Source: Gammaproteobacteria bacterium UBA7376 (GTDB lineage Bacteria; Pseudomonadota; Gammaproteobacteria; Pseudomonadales; Azotimanducaceae). Taken from it: a DNA stretch of 57,950 bases. Location of the stretch: the NCBI GenBank assembly GCA_002470275.1, contig DKNY01000026.1:1-57950 (forward strand). The letters run 5' to 3'. Shown here piece by piece: positions 1 to 8,410 of the stretch. The position numbers and the translations under genes were made by a program. The notes under the pieces are model-generated. The model had not been told where the DNA came from, made no database searches, and was given only the letters and a program-made list of their open reading frames with translations. Positions within the stretch are counted from its first letter, which is position 1. The number at the start of each line of letters is the position of its first letter.

Positions 1-1499
1 CGTTGGGTTGTTCGCGCCTGTGCCCTCCTCTTAATGATGAACCACGCCACCAGAACGATGACCGCGATGGCTGCGTAGTATTGGATCATAAAGGTGAATA
101 CCGGCGACATGCTGGCCAACCCATCGTCCATCGCTTCGCCGCCCAGGAGGCCTGCCATCACGCCCCCAATGGCCGATGCCAAAAACCAAAGACCGAACAT
201 TTGACCCACGTAGGCCTTGGGGGAATAGCGAGAAAATGCGGAGAGACCGATGGGTGACAGGGCAAGCTCGCCCCAGGTTTGCAGCAAATAGGTCAGCAGC
301 AACCACTGAAGTCCCACGGGCGCCGAGGTCAGCGCCAGCTGCACGGCCCACAGCATAACGATAAAGCTGAGGGCCATGCAGAGCAGGCCGATCACGAATT
401 TGACCGGCAGTGAGGGATCCAAATTGCGTCGACCAAGCCAGGCCCACATGGCAGCAAACATCGGGGCAAAAATCACAACGTAAACCGGATTAATAAACTG
501 CACCCATGAAACTGGCATGGTCAGGCCAAAGAACGTCAGGTCGGTATAGTCTCGGGCAAAAATATTAAGCGAGCCTCCAGACTGGTCAAAACCTGACCAA
601 AAGGCGGCTGCGGCGACAAATAGAAGGAACAATAAAACAATATTGCCGCGCTCTTGCTCAGAAAGACCCGCCAAAAAAAACAGGTATAGGAAATACAGGC
701 CTGCCACTACCGTGAGCACATAGGCGAAATTTTGCGCGAAGACTGTGGGCGCTACAGTAATGACGCCGATAGCAAACAGCAGTACAAGCAATGCCGTTAG
801 GCCAATGGCCACCCAGGAAAGCATCCGCAGTCGGTCGCGCTTTACCCCCTCCATGGGCACAGGCTCTAACCCTGCGTCGCCCAACATATGACGATAGCGC
901 CAGTATTGGAAGACACCGAAAATCATCCCGATTCCCGCCGCGCCAAACCCCCAGTGCCAGCCAATTCTCTCACCGAGAAAACCGCATACGGCGTAGCCAA
1001 TCATGGAACCGATGTTGATGGACATATAGAAAATGGTGAAGCCAGCGTCGCGTCTAGGATCATCGTCCGCATAAAGCTTGCCAACGATGGTCGATATATT
1101 GCCCTTGAGCAGTCCTGTTCCCAGGACCACCAACCCGAGGCCGATGAAGAGTGTCTGCTCCAGAGGCAGCGCTAGGGTGAGGTGCCCCAGGGTGATGATC
1201 ACTGCCCCGTAGAGGACTGCACGCTGGTGGCCCAGGAGGTTATCTGCCAGCCAGCCTCCGGGAACCACCATGAAGTAGACCATCCCGATATAAATACCGT
1301 AGATGGCCTGAGCATCAATCTGAGACCAACCCAGACCGGCGTTAGGCCCAGTCATCAGCCCTGTCATGTAAAGAACCAACAAAGCCCGCATCCCGTAGTA
1401 GGACATGCGTTCCCACATCTCGGTCAAAAAAAGCGTTCTCAGCCCAATGGGATGACCGAAGAAACCCGTATCCCCCGCCTGTTTGCTCATTTCAGCCAT
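1..1499 (-). CDS. POT/PTR2-family proton-dependent oligopeptide transporter (3' end cut by window)
   Basis: Inner-membrane di/tripeptide:H+ symporter. I translated the minus strand from ATG at 1499 (MAEMSKQ) and found no stop before base 1, so about 499 residues are present; the family is near 500, so only the last few residues are missing. The proton-coupling motif ExxERxxYYG is visible as EMWERMSYYG at residues 27-36, and the second family motif as FYMSINIG. Many hydrophobic segments follow, and the visible end is a basic tail (KRRAQA). A second ATG at 1490 is possible, but the sequence GGAGAACGTAA before 1499 is a good ribosome binding site. Peptide specificity cannot be read from sequence. 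Confidence 0.9.
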   Translation of the reverse strand, partial: MAEMSKQAGDTGFFGHPIGLRTLFLTEMWERMSYYGMRALLVLYMTGLMTGPNAGLGWSQIDAQAIYGIYIGMVYFMVVPGGWLADNLLGHQRAVLYGAVIITLGHLTLALPLEQTLFIGLGLVVLGTGLLKGNISTIVGKLYADDDPRRDAGFTIFYMSINIGSMIGYAVCGFLGERIGWHWGFGAAGIGMIFGVFQYWRYRHMLGDAGLEPVPMEGVKRDRLRMLSWVAIGLTALLVLLFAIGVITVAPTVFAQNFAYVLTVVAGLYFLYLFFLAGLSEQERGNIVLLFLLFVAAAAFWSGFDQSGGSLNIFARDYTDLTFFGLTMPVSWVQFINPVYVVIFAPMFAAMWAWLGRRNLDPSLPVKFVIGLLCMALSFIVMLWAVQLALTSAPVGLQWLLLTYLLQTWGELALSPIGLSAFSRYSPKAYVGQMFGLWFLASAIGGVMAGLLGGEAMDDGLASMSPVFTFMIQYYAAIAVIVLVAWFIIKRRAQARTTQ

Positions 1500-1574
1500 T
1501 TACGTTCTCCTTAACCCAATAGTTGGCTCAATCCCTGTCTGACTCTGAGGCCCTTACTGAACAGGCGCGACATC

Positions 1575-2510
1575 CTAGCCGGCCTCATTGGACGGCCACG
1601 GCCCCGCTCGCAATAGCGTGGACGCGATCGGCTTTGCGATGGCCCCCTGCAGCCATTCAGACGCCTCGAGCAATCTGTCCAAATCTAACCCGCATTGAAT
1701 GCCGCTTCGGTCCAGCATGTAAACCACATCCTCTGTCGCGACGTTGCCGCTGGCTTGAGGCGCAAAAGGACAGCCTCCGATACCACCGATGCTCGCATCT
1801 AAGATACGCACTCCCGCCTGAATGGCGGCATAAGCGTTACCGATGGCGGTATTACGCGTGTCGTGAAAATGCGCGCGCATTGGAATCTCGCCGCTCAAAG
1901 CGGCCAACCCCTCGAAGGCCGCCCGCACCTGAACAGGCACACCCACACCAATGGTATCGGCCAACGCAATCTCAACGACGCCGGCCTCTAGCAACTGCTC
2001 GGCGATTTCTAAAACCGTTCTTTGTGGCACGACGCCCTCAAAGGGACAGCCGAAGGCCACCGCAATGGTTGCCTGCACTGGAAATGCACCGCGCCTGGCG
2101 TCGGCAATCACCTCCCGTGCCATAGCTAAGGCGTCAGCGACCCTCAACCCCTGATTGCGTTGTCCAAAAGTATCCGTGGCGGGGATCACCAGACCGGCTT
2201 CGTGCAGGGAGGTATCGCGCAGCCGTCGGTAACCCCGCTCGTTAAGCACCAGGCCCGTGTACCGCACGCCGTCCGTGAGGTCCAATTGCTCGCACAGAGC
2301 TTCCGCATCGGCCATCTGGGGCACACGCTCGGGGTGAACGAAACTGGTGACTTCAATACGCCTGCTGCCTGACAGCTTGGCGTATTCCACCAGCTCCAGC
2401 TTTTGCTCCGTGGGCAGCAGAACCTTTTCGTTCTGAAGACCGTCTCGAGGACTCACCTCCATCACCATGATAGACGCGGGCAGAATTTCTGGGCGTATTT
2501 CATTTGGCAT
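1575..2510 (-). CDS. mvaB: Hydroxymethylglutaryl-CoA lyase
   Basis: Cleaves HMG-CoA to acetoacetate and acetyl-CoA, the last step of leucine breakdown. The 311-residue length is normal for bacterial HMG-CoA lyase. The N-terminal EVSPRDGLQNEK (metal and substrate Asp/Arg) and the C-terminal signature GIGGCPFAPQASGN, with the catalytic-loop Cys, identify it over homocitrate synthase relatives. The gene overlaps the upstream methyltransferase gene by 11 nt, so the two are probably co-transcribed. No other leucine-pathway gene (3-methylcrotonyl-CoA carboxylase) is in the window. The substrate is also the HMG-CoA reductase substrate encoded near 46 kb. Confidence 0.93.
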   Translation of the reverse strand: MPNEIRPEILPASIMVMEVSPRDGLQNEKVLLPTEQKLELVEYAKLSGSRRIEVTSFVHPERVPQMADAEALCEQLDLTDGVRYTGLVLNERGYRRLRDTSLHEAGLVIPATDTFGQRNQGLRVADALAMAREVIADARRGAFPVQATIAVAFGCPFEGVVPQRTVLEIAEQLLEAGVVEIALADTIGVGVPVQVRAAFEGLAALSGEIPMRAHFHDTRNTAIGNAYAAIQAGVRILDASIGGIGGCPFAPQASGNVATEDVVYMLDRSGIQCGLDLDRLLEASEWLQGAIAKPIASTLLRAGPWPSNEAG

Positions 2511-3135
2511 AGGTGTTATAACCGCTGGGATTAACGGACATAAGAAGCCTGTCTAGCGACTTTTTTGCCACATAAATGTCGCTACCAAAGCGCTCTTCAA
2601 TTCTGTGTTCAACCAGCACCATGCCATGCTGCTCTAAGGTGGCTGAATAATTCTTTGCGGACATTGAGTAGGTCATAAACACTTCGCCGCCATTGTGTTC
2701 AGGCACGGTCATCTTGCTTGCGTCCTCATCACCGGAGTTAAACAGAAAATACCCCCCAGGACGCAGCGCGCCTGACACCTTCTCAATGACTGCCCGCTGT
2801 TGATCCTGAGCAAGATGAAACATAAAGCCATATCCGATCACTGCATCAAAGGTCGTATTGAAAAAATCGGCCGTCAACACGTCTGCACACTCAATGGGCA
2901 CTTCCGGCAGCTCTTCCCTGAATCTAGCCACCATCTTTTTCGAACTATCTATGCCCCGGGGCCGTAACCCAAGTTCAGCGAGGGTACTCGTGATCGGAAC
3001 GCCAAAACCACATCCGATATCCAGAACCTCACTCCCCGGCGTCAGCCGTTTGGAGAACGACCGAATAATTTCAACCCCGGCCTCAGCGCTCCTTGCACGA
3101 CAATACCAGTCGAAAATTTTGTCATATACCTCCAT
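2500..3135 (-). CDS. Class I SAM-dependent methyltransferase
   Basis: A 211-residue Rossmann methyltransferase. Motif I is VLDIGCGFGVP near residues 38-48, an acidic motif II residue follows (GIDSSKKM), and LRPGGYFLFNSGDED is the post-IV strand. The substrate is not predictable. The fold resembles small-molecule or ubiquinone/menaquinone-type methyltransferases rather than rRNA or DNA enzymes, because no target-recognition domain is present. It heads a two-gene unit with the HMG-CoA lyase gene (11-nt overlap), which suggests shared expression but not necessarily a shared pathway. Confidence 0.75.
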   Translation of the reverse strand: MEVYDKIFDWYCRARSAEAGVEIIRSFSKRLTPGSEVLDIGCGFGVPITSTLAELGLRPRGIDSSKKMVARFREELPEVPIECADVLTADFFNTTFDAVIGYGFMFHLAQDQQRAVIEKVSGALRPGGYFLFNSGDEDASKMTVPEHNGGEVFMTYSMSAKNYSATLEQHGMVLVEHRIEERFGSDIYVAKKSLDRLLMSVNPSGYNTYAK

Positions 3136-3224
3136 GACCCGACCTATCTAACACTTATAATCCGCTTCTAGCAAGGGTAGGATTCTGGAATAGTCTTGGT
3201 TAACCGCCATTCAACGGGCCGCCT

Positions 3225-4874
3225 CTAAAAACCTTCACGCAGACTGACCGTTTTGTTAAAAACCCCACCCTGCTCTGGGTCCTTGTAGAAGTAGCCTTGG
3301 CGCTCGAATTGAAAATTCTTAGCGGCATGGGTCATGATGGCAGGCTCAGCGACAGCCGCGTATTCCGTGAGGGAGTCTGGGTTGATGTCCTGCAAGAACG
3401 TGTCCGCACCGGGTGCTGGAACCGTGAACAGACGCCCATAATCACGCACGGTCACCGGAATCCCGGCCGCCGCATCCACCCAGTGAATGACCCCCTTGGG
3501 TTTGAGTCCTGAGGTATCGTTGCCACTGCGTGAATCCTCGAAATAACGGCAGTTCAACTGCAGCACACCCCCCTGATCGTCATAGACCACCTCATCACAG
3601 ACGATAATGTACGCGTAACGTAATCGGACCATGCCGCCGGGAAGGAGCCTCTTCCACTTGCTCGGCGGATTTTCCGAGAAGTCGCTGCGCTCTATCCAGA
3701 GTTCCGGGCCAAAGGGCAGGTCGCGATGGCCCAAGGCTTCGTTTTGGCTGTGCCAAGGGCCCGTGAGTGCCGGAGTCTCCGCCTCTTGAACGGAGTCGCT
3801 TTGAACGTTGGGGTAATTGGTCAGCACCACCTTCAGCGGTTCAAGAACGGCCATGCCTCGTGGTGCCGTGCTCTCTAGGCATTTGCGAATGCAAAAATCT
3901 AAGAGATTCATCTCCACAACATTGTCCTGCTTTGTAATGCCAATGCGGGCGCAAAAATCACGAATCGCCAGGGCAGGCACCCCGCGTCGGCGCAGCCCGG
4001 CAATGGTTGGCATCCTCGGATCGTCCCAGCCCGCCACAATATCCTCATCAACCAACCGATGGAGCAGCCGTTTGCTCATCACGGTGTATTCCAAGCCCAA
4101 TCTAGAAAATTCGATTTGCGGCGGATGAAAATTCAAATCGGCGTGATCCAGCACCCAATCGTATAGCGGGCGATGGTCTTCAAATTCAAGGGTACACAAC
4201 GAGTGCGTAATCTCCTCAAGGGCATCACATATGCAGTGCGTGAAGTCATACATAGGATAAATGCACCAGGCATCTCCAACATGTTGGTGGGTGGCATGGC
4301 GAATTCGATAGATAACCGGATCCCGCAAATTAATATTAGGGGACGCCATATCGATTTTGAGCCGGAGCACATGCTCTCCGTCAGCAAACCCCCCCGCACG
4401 CATGCGCTGAAACAAATCCAGGTTTTCGTCGATCGTTCGCTCTCGAAAGGGACTGTCTGTGCCGGGTTGTGTCAGCGTTCCTCTGCTTTCCCGGATGGCC
4501 TCCGCATCCAGCGAGCAAACATAGGCCTTACCCTGCTTGATCAGGGAAAGCGCCTGGTCATAAAGCTGATCAAAATAATCTGATGCGAAGGTGAGATGAG
4601 CCCACTCGAAGCCAAGCCATGCAACGTCTTGCTTGATGGCCTCCACATAGTCATTGCTTTCCTTTAGCGGATTGGTGTCGTCAAAGCGGAGATAGGTGGT
4701 GCCACCGAAGTCCTCAGTTACACCGAAGTTAAGACAAATGCTCTTTGCATGTCCGATGTGCAGGTACCCGTTGGGTTCCGGCGGGAATCGCGTGACTACA
4801 CCCCCCTCACATTTACCGCTCTCAATATCTGATGCAATGCGCTGTCGGATAAAATCTGTGCCTTGGTTTTCCAT
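3225..4874 (-). CDS. glnS: Glutaminyl-tRNA synthetase
   Basis: Charges tRNA-Gln with glutamine in the cytoplasm. Class Ia motifs are present: HIGH at residues 39-42 (inside PPEPNGYLHIGHAKS) and a KMSKS variant, VMSKRLL, near residue 265. The anticodon-binding beta barrels fill the C-terminal half. The 549 residues match the bacterial enzyme (about 550). A direct GlnRS rather than GatCAB-only charging fits Gamma- or Betaproteobacteria. The gene stands alone on the minus strand, with 89 nt to the next gene downstream. Confidence 0.97.
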   Translation of the reverse strand: MENQGTDFIRQRIASDIESGKCEGGVVTRFPPEPNGYLHIGHAKSICLNFGVTEDFGGTTYLRFDDTNPLKESNDYVEAIKQDVAWLGFEWAHLTFASDYFDQLYDQALSLIKQGKAYVCSLDAEAIRESRGTLTQPGTDSPFRERTIDENLDLFQRMRAGGFADGEHVLRLKIDMASPNINLRDPVIYRIRHATHQHVGDAWCIYPMYDFTHCICDALEEITHSLCTLEFEDHRPLYDWVLDHADLNFHPPQIEFSRLGLEYTVMSKRLLHRLVDEDIVAGWDDPRMPTIAGLRRRGVPALAIRDFCARIGITKQDNVVEMNLLDFCIRKCLESTAPRGMAVLEPLKVVLTNYPNVQSDSVQEAETPALTGPWHSQNEALGHRDLPFGPELWIERSDFSENPPSKWKRLLPGGMVRLRYAYIIVCDEVVYDDQGGVLQLNCRYFEDSRSGNDTSGLKPKGVIHWVDAAAGIPVTVRDYGRLFTVPAPGADTFLQDINPDSLTEYAAVAEPAIMTHAAKNFQFERQGYFYKDPEQGGVFNKTVSLREGF

Positions 4875-5010
4875 ACGAAATCGATATTCCTAATCACAAG
4901 CTAACGTGGAGATAGGGAATTGTCCGATGTAAGCTCCTGAAAAACCATGCTCCTGCAAAAATTAATGCCCGCGCAGGGTAGGGCAGTCAATCCGCCATGC
5001 AGACTCTAAG

Positions 5011-6462
5011 ATGCGCAAACCCCTATTCCTCTCTCTTAGTTGCCTAACAGCCGCGCTTGCCCTAGCGGCACTTGTCTCTATGCATCGGGATATGGATACC
5101 CAACAAATCGCCACCCGGGTGAGTGGCGAGCATTGGTATGGCATTTACCAGTACGCAGCCAAGCGAGGTCATCTGCGAACCCAGCTTTATCGAGAGGATA
5201 CTGGCGTCTGGATCTCTGACAGCGAGATCGAATTTTACGTCCCCAAGGGGCCCCTCACTCGTATTCGCCAGCAACGCGTCTTTGCTGCAGCGGCTCCTCA
5301 CAAACTGGTTTCCGCCAGTTACCTGCGCGCAGACCCAGCGGGTGAGCGGCAGGTCCAGATACGCGCTTCGGACGCGGGCTACACCGCCACCCTATATCGA
5401 CACGGAGACACCCAGCATTTGGACATCTTGCTGGACTTCACGTTGAGCGACCACCTGGCGCTGGAGACTCACCTCCTTCAGGGCATAAAAGAATCAGAAA
5501 TGCTCTATTGGAAGGAACTGGATGTCTTGGCATTACGCGTCAACATCACCCCCCGACATTTGCAGCAGACGGCGAGCGGACAAATCAATATTTCCAACGT
5601 CGATGGCGGGATGACGCTGAGCGCAGAGTTCGATGAGGCCTATCGCATGTTGCGCTTCAGCACCTCAGATCAATTTGAGTTTGTCAAAATGTCCAAGGCG
5701 ATGGCCACAGAGACCAGCCCCCCAGCCACTGGACAAACACAGGCCATACAGGCACTGCAAACGGGTGCAGCGACCCTACCGGTAAACCGCTCGATTCCAG
5801 ACTACAAGAATTTAAGTCGGCTGACGCTGGAACTGGAGACCCAGGCCGAGCATTCCCTGGTAGAGCTAGGGCTCCCAACCTCGCTCAACGCCCCCCGATC
5901 ACCCAGGGCCCTGAGCAGTAGCGACCTTGGGGAAGAACTTAACGTTCCCATCTCAAGTGGTCCCATTCAGACATTGGTGGACACCCTGTCCCGGACGCCG
6001 ACCCTTGAAGAACTTGTTGATACGACGCGGGCTCAGATTGCCTATGTGCCGGGACGCCCCGCCGGCTCAGTTCTTCGAGCCCTGGCTTTGGGCGAGGGTG
6101 AGTGCGTGGACTACGCAGAACTTCTAACCACCCTGTCCCGAGCTGCGGGGCTGCCGTCGCGAACAATTTATGGCCTTGCCTACAGAGAGTTGCCTAAGCC
6201 AGGGTTCCAGTTTCATGCCTGGAACGAGATTTACTACAATCGCGCCTGGCGGAGCGTTGACCCCACCTGGGGACAAATCAGGCTGGACGCCACGCACATC
6301 GCCCTGGAGGATGGACAAAGCGCTGCGCTGGCCCGCGCCATGTCCCTCGGCCAAGTTCAATCCCGAATATCAGCCTTGGCACACTTTGATGCCGAACCAG
6401 CGAGCCCATCTGAGACGCGAGCTAGGATATCTCCCGGGTTCGAACAAGACCCTCCTGAGTAA
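5011..6462 (+). CDS. Exported transglutaminase-like domain protein
   Basis: A 483-residue protein with an N-terminal hydrophobic segment (residues 5-22) that may act as a signal anchor or signal peptide. The C-terminal third is a transglutaminase/protease-like core with the Cys-His-Asp triad in order: GEGECVDYAELL, then FHAWNEIYY, then VDPTWGQ. The N-terminal two thirds is a beta-rich region I do not recognise. Bacterial proteins of this type usually act as cysteine peptidases or peptide-processing enzymes in the periplasm; the substrate is unknown. The last 41 nt overlap the convergent tesB gene. Start ATG 5011 gives the hydrophobic N-terminus directly. Confidence 0.75.
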   Translation: MRKPLFLSLSCLTAALALAALVSMHRDMDTQQIATRVSGEHWYGIYQYAAKRGHLRTQLYREDTGVWISDSEIEFYVPKGPLTRIRQQRVFAAAAPHKLVSASYLRADPAGERQVQIRASDAGYTATLYRHGDTQHLDILLDFTLSDHLALETHLLQGIKESEMLYWKELDVLALRVNITPRHLQQTASGQINISNVDGGMTLSAEFDEAYRMLRFSTSDQFEFVKMSKAMATETSPPATGQTQAIQALQTGAATLPVNRSIPDYKNLSRLTLELETQAEHSLVELGLPTSLNAPRSPRALSSSDLGEELNVPISSGPIQTLVDTLSRTPTLEELVDTTRAQIAYVPGRPAGSVLRALALGEGECVDYAELLTTLSRAAGLPSRTIYGLAYRELPKPGFQFHAWNEIYYNRAWRSVDPTWGQIRLDATHIALEDGQSAALARAMSLGQVQSRISALAHFDAEPASPSETRARISPGFEQDPPE

Positions 6463-7363
6463 CGGAAGCGACCAGTTCCCCGGACTCTGAGAAAAACTCA
6501 GCATGCCCCATACCTCTGGCGCCTTGTGCCGTTGAGGTTCTTTTGTGAAACAGAAGCCACTCATTAATCTGCACGGGACGATGAATCCAAATTGCATGAT
6601 CAAGACTGGCCATTTGAAGATCAGCACGCGTCACCTGACTCTGATGAGGCAGATAGACTGTAGACACCATGCCCATATCCGACGCATAGCAGAGCAGGCT
6701 GCGGGCAATGCCCTGAGCGCGATGAGCCGCATTGGGTTCATCCTGAACCGCCAGGGGAAATCGTAACCAGGTTGGGTTCCAAAACCGATTTTGCAGCCAG
6801 TCGTCGCTACCAAGGGGAAATACCGAGCGGGTCTCGAAGGGCCGGTGAGTCTTCGCTATGGGGCTGAGATGCCGTCGGGCTTCTGCATTCGTCACCGCTC
6901 GAGCCACGTCGGTGTCCGGCAAAAGCTCATCGGGCTTAGGCACGTTGGGCATAGCGCAGCTGTGGTCAAGGCCGATCTCCTCCAGGTGGAAGGAGGCATC
7001 GAGATTGAAAATGGCACGACCGTTCTGAATCGCCACCACGCGACGCGTGGTAAAAGACCGACCATCACGAACGCGTTCAACCTCATACAGCACGGGCAAG
7101 TCACTGCGCCCTGCTCTGAGGAAATAGGCATGCAACGAATGGGCTTGGACACCGGTAACGGTTCGAAAAGCAGCCATAGCGGCCTGGGCCAAAACCTGGC
7201 CGCCGAATAATCGCTTCCCATTTTCCGGCTCATTTTGGCCTTGGTACAGATTCTCCTCAATCTGCTTAAGCTCAAGCAGCTTTAGCAACTGAGCCGCGCG
7301 TTGCGCCCGATCCTGACCCATATTCTGCACCCCTAAACTGCCTAACTGCTGCGTCAGCGACAT
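6422..7363 (-). CDS. tesB: Acyl-CoA thioesterase II
   Basis: Hydrolyses medium- to long-chain acyl-CoA to free acid and CoA. The double-hotdog layout is clear: FGGQVLAQA in the N-terminal hotdog, and the catalytic set in the C-terminal hotdog as LDHAIWIHRP (Asp), STAQGARG (Thr/Ser region) and SVTQEGL (Gln). Length is 313, slightly longer than E. coli TesB (286) because of an N-terminal extension. An internal ATG at 7321 (MGQDRAQ) would give a more typical start, so the first 14 residues are uncertain. Convergent with the transglutaminase-like gene, with 41 nt overlap. Confidence 0.93.
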   Translation of the reverse strand: MSLTQQLGSLGVQNMGQDRAQRAAQLLKLLELKQIEENLYQGQNEPENGKRLFGGQVLAQAAMAAFRTVTGVQAHSLHAYFLRAGRSDLPVLYEVERVRDGRSFTTRRVVAIQNGRAIFNLDASFHLEEIGLDHSCAMPNVPKPDELLPDTDVARAVTNAEARRHLSPIAKTHRPFETRSVFPLGSDDWLQNRFWNPTWLRFPLAVQDEPNAAHRAQGIARSLLCYASDMGMVSTVYLPHQSQVTRADLQMASLDHAIWIHRPVQINEWLLFHKRTSTAQGARGMGHAEFFSESGELVASVTQEGLVRTREIS

Positions 7364-7457
7364 TGGTTGATCGACGGTTCCAAACCCGGGATAGCAAGGC
7401 CCCCACCGACACCGTTACTATGGTATCTGAATAAAGCATCCCAGCGGGAGTGTACCG

Positions 7458-8240
7458 GTGCAGAGCAGTGATGGAGCAACAACCACTTGGGCCGAACAAA
7501 ATATTTTGGCGTTAGAACAGGCGAGACCGCTACACAGCTGCCCACCTGGCTCTGATGTGGAGCTGGCACAGGCCTACGGCCTCCAGCGAACTCTGGTCGA
7601 CGCATTAGTCGCGCGCGGATCCTGGGGTGCGCCGAGAGGCTACAAGAGTGCCCTAACGGCGGAGAGGGTTCATCAGGCCATGGGGTTATCGGAACCCGTT
7701 ATCGGCGTCCTCTTTGAGGCCGGAGAGAGGACGGCAGAGCAACCGATCCTCATCGACCGACCTGTTTTTTTAGAGACTGAGATCGGTTTCCGCCTGGACG
7801 AGGCCATCGACCAGCCTGTTTCAGCGCAGGAAGTTAAACGCCTAGTTCGCGAATATGTCGGCGTTGTCGAACTTGCCTCCCCTCATCTGGTAGAGCAGGT
7901 CACCGGGGCGGGCTTAGTGGCTACCAATTCGGCATCCTACGCCTACATTACAGGCCAATCTTGGCCGGCCTCTGGGAGCCTGGACATCAATGCCTGTAGC
8001 GTCTCGTTGAAGAGAGAGGGTCAAGCTTTGCACGACGCGCCAGCGTCTGGCGTGATGGGGGACCAATGGACAGCCCTGGCCTGGCTCGTCAACACTACGC
8101 TCCATCAGGGCTATACCATAGAGGCGGATCAACTCTTGATTACCGGGTCGATTGGCGCCGTTCATGCCGCAACCCCGGGTGCTTACCAAGCGTCATTCGG
8201 CGATCTGGGCGCCCTGGCCTTCACGCTTTTTTCGCATTAG
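7458..8240 (+). CDS. 2-oxopent-4-enoate hydratase / fumarylacetoacetase-like family protein
   Basis: A 260-residue MhpD-family protein. The family hallmark GYKSALTAERVHQAMGL (compare GYKIGLTS in MhpD/DmpE/DmpH) is near residues 54-70, and GVLFEAG follows. Such enzymes hydrate 2-hydroxypenta-2,4-dienoate or decarboxylate oxalocrotonate with a divalent metal in meta-cleavage pathways. No other meta-cleavage gene is nearby, so the substrate is open. The GTG start has a GGGAG ribosome site seven bases upstream. It lies 170 nt before isocitrate lyase on the same strand. Confidence 0.75.
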   Translation: MQSSDGATTTWAEQNILALEQARPLHSCPPGSDVELAQAYGLQRTLVDALVARGSWGAPRGYKSALTAERVHQAMGLSEPVIGVLFEAGERTAEQPILIDRPVFLETEIGFRLDEAIDQPVSAQEVKRLVREYVGVVELASPHLVEQVTGAGLVATNSASYAYITGQSWPASGSLDINACSVSLKREGQALHDAPASGVMGDQWTALAWLVNTTLHQGYTIEADQLLITGSIGAVHAATPGAYQASFGDLGALAFTLFSH

Positions 8241-8308
8241 CGCGCAAAAGCGAAAAACATTCTCAAAAAGAATATATTGAATGTAAGTTATTCCTTTTTA
8301 ATCGGGCT

Positions 8309-8334
8309 CTGGCGCTGCTACCTTGCCGCGCCAG
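8309..8334 (+). promoter_or_regulatory. Inverted repeat in the isocitrate lyase leader
   Basis: CTGGCGC (8309-8315) pairs with GCGCCAG (8328-8334) around a 12-nt loop, about 75 nt before the aceA start. A second short palindrome, ATTCT-N5-AGAAT, lies upstream at 8259-8273 in an AT-rich stretch that may hold the promoter. There is no T-tract, so it is not a terminator. It could be a protein-binding site or leader hairpin controlling glyoxylate-shunt expression; that role is inference. Confidence 0.35.
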
Positions 8335-8410
8335 TCGATGTTCAACCTGCGCTCTACTGACTCGCATCCGGCATCGCTAACTTGCTGACAACTGATTTAA
8401 AGGAAGCACC

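Noticed and set aside
1523..2125. 200-residue open frame on the plus strand
   Set aside because: Antisense shadow of the HMG-CoA lyase gene; low-complexity Arg/Pro/His-rich product with no family features.
3156..3161. Plus-strand TATAAT
   Set aside because: No plus-strand gene lies downstream for 1.8 kb, and no -35 element; probably a chance match in the minus-strand promoter region.
8228..8257. TTTTTCGC/GCGAAAAA inverted repeat spanning the hydratase stop codon
   Set aside because: The T-run is on the 5' side and the loop is 14 nt, so it is not a standard terminator for the plus strand; no other role supported.
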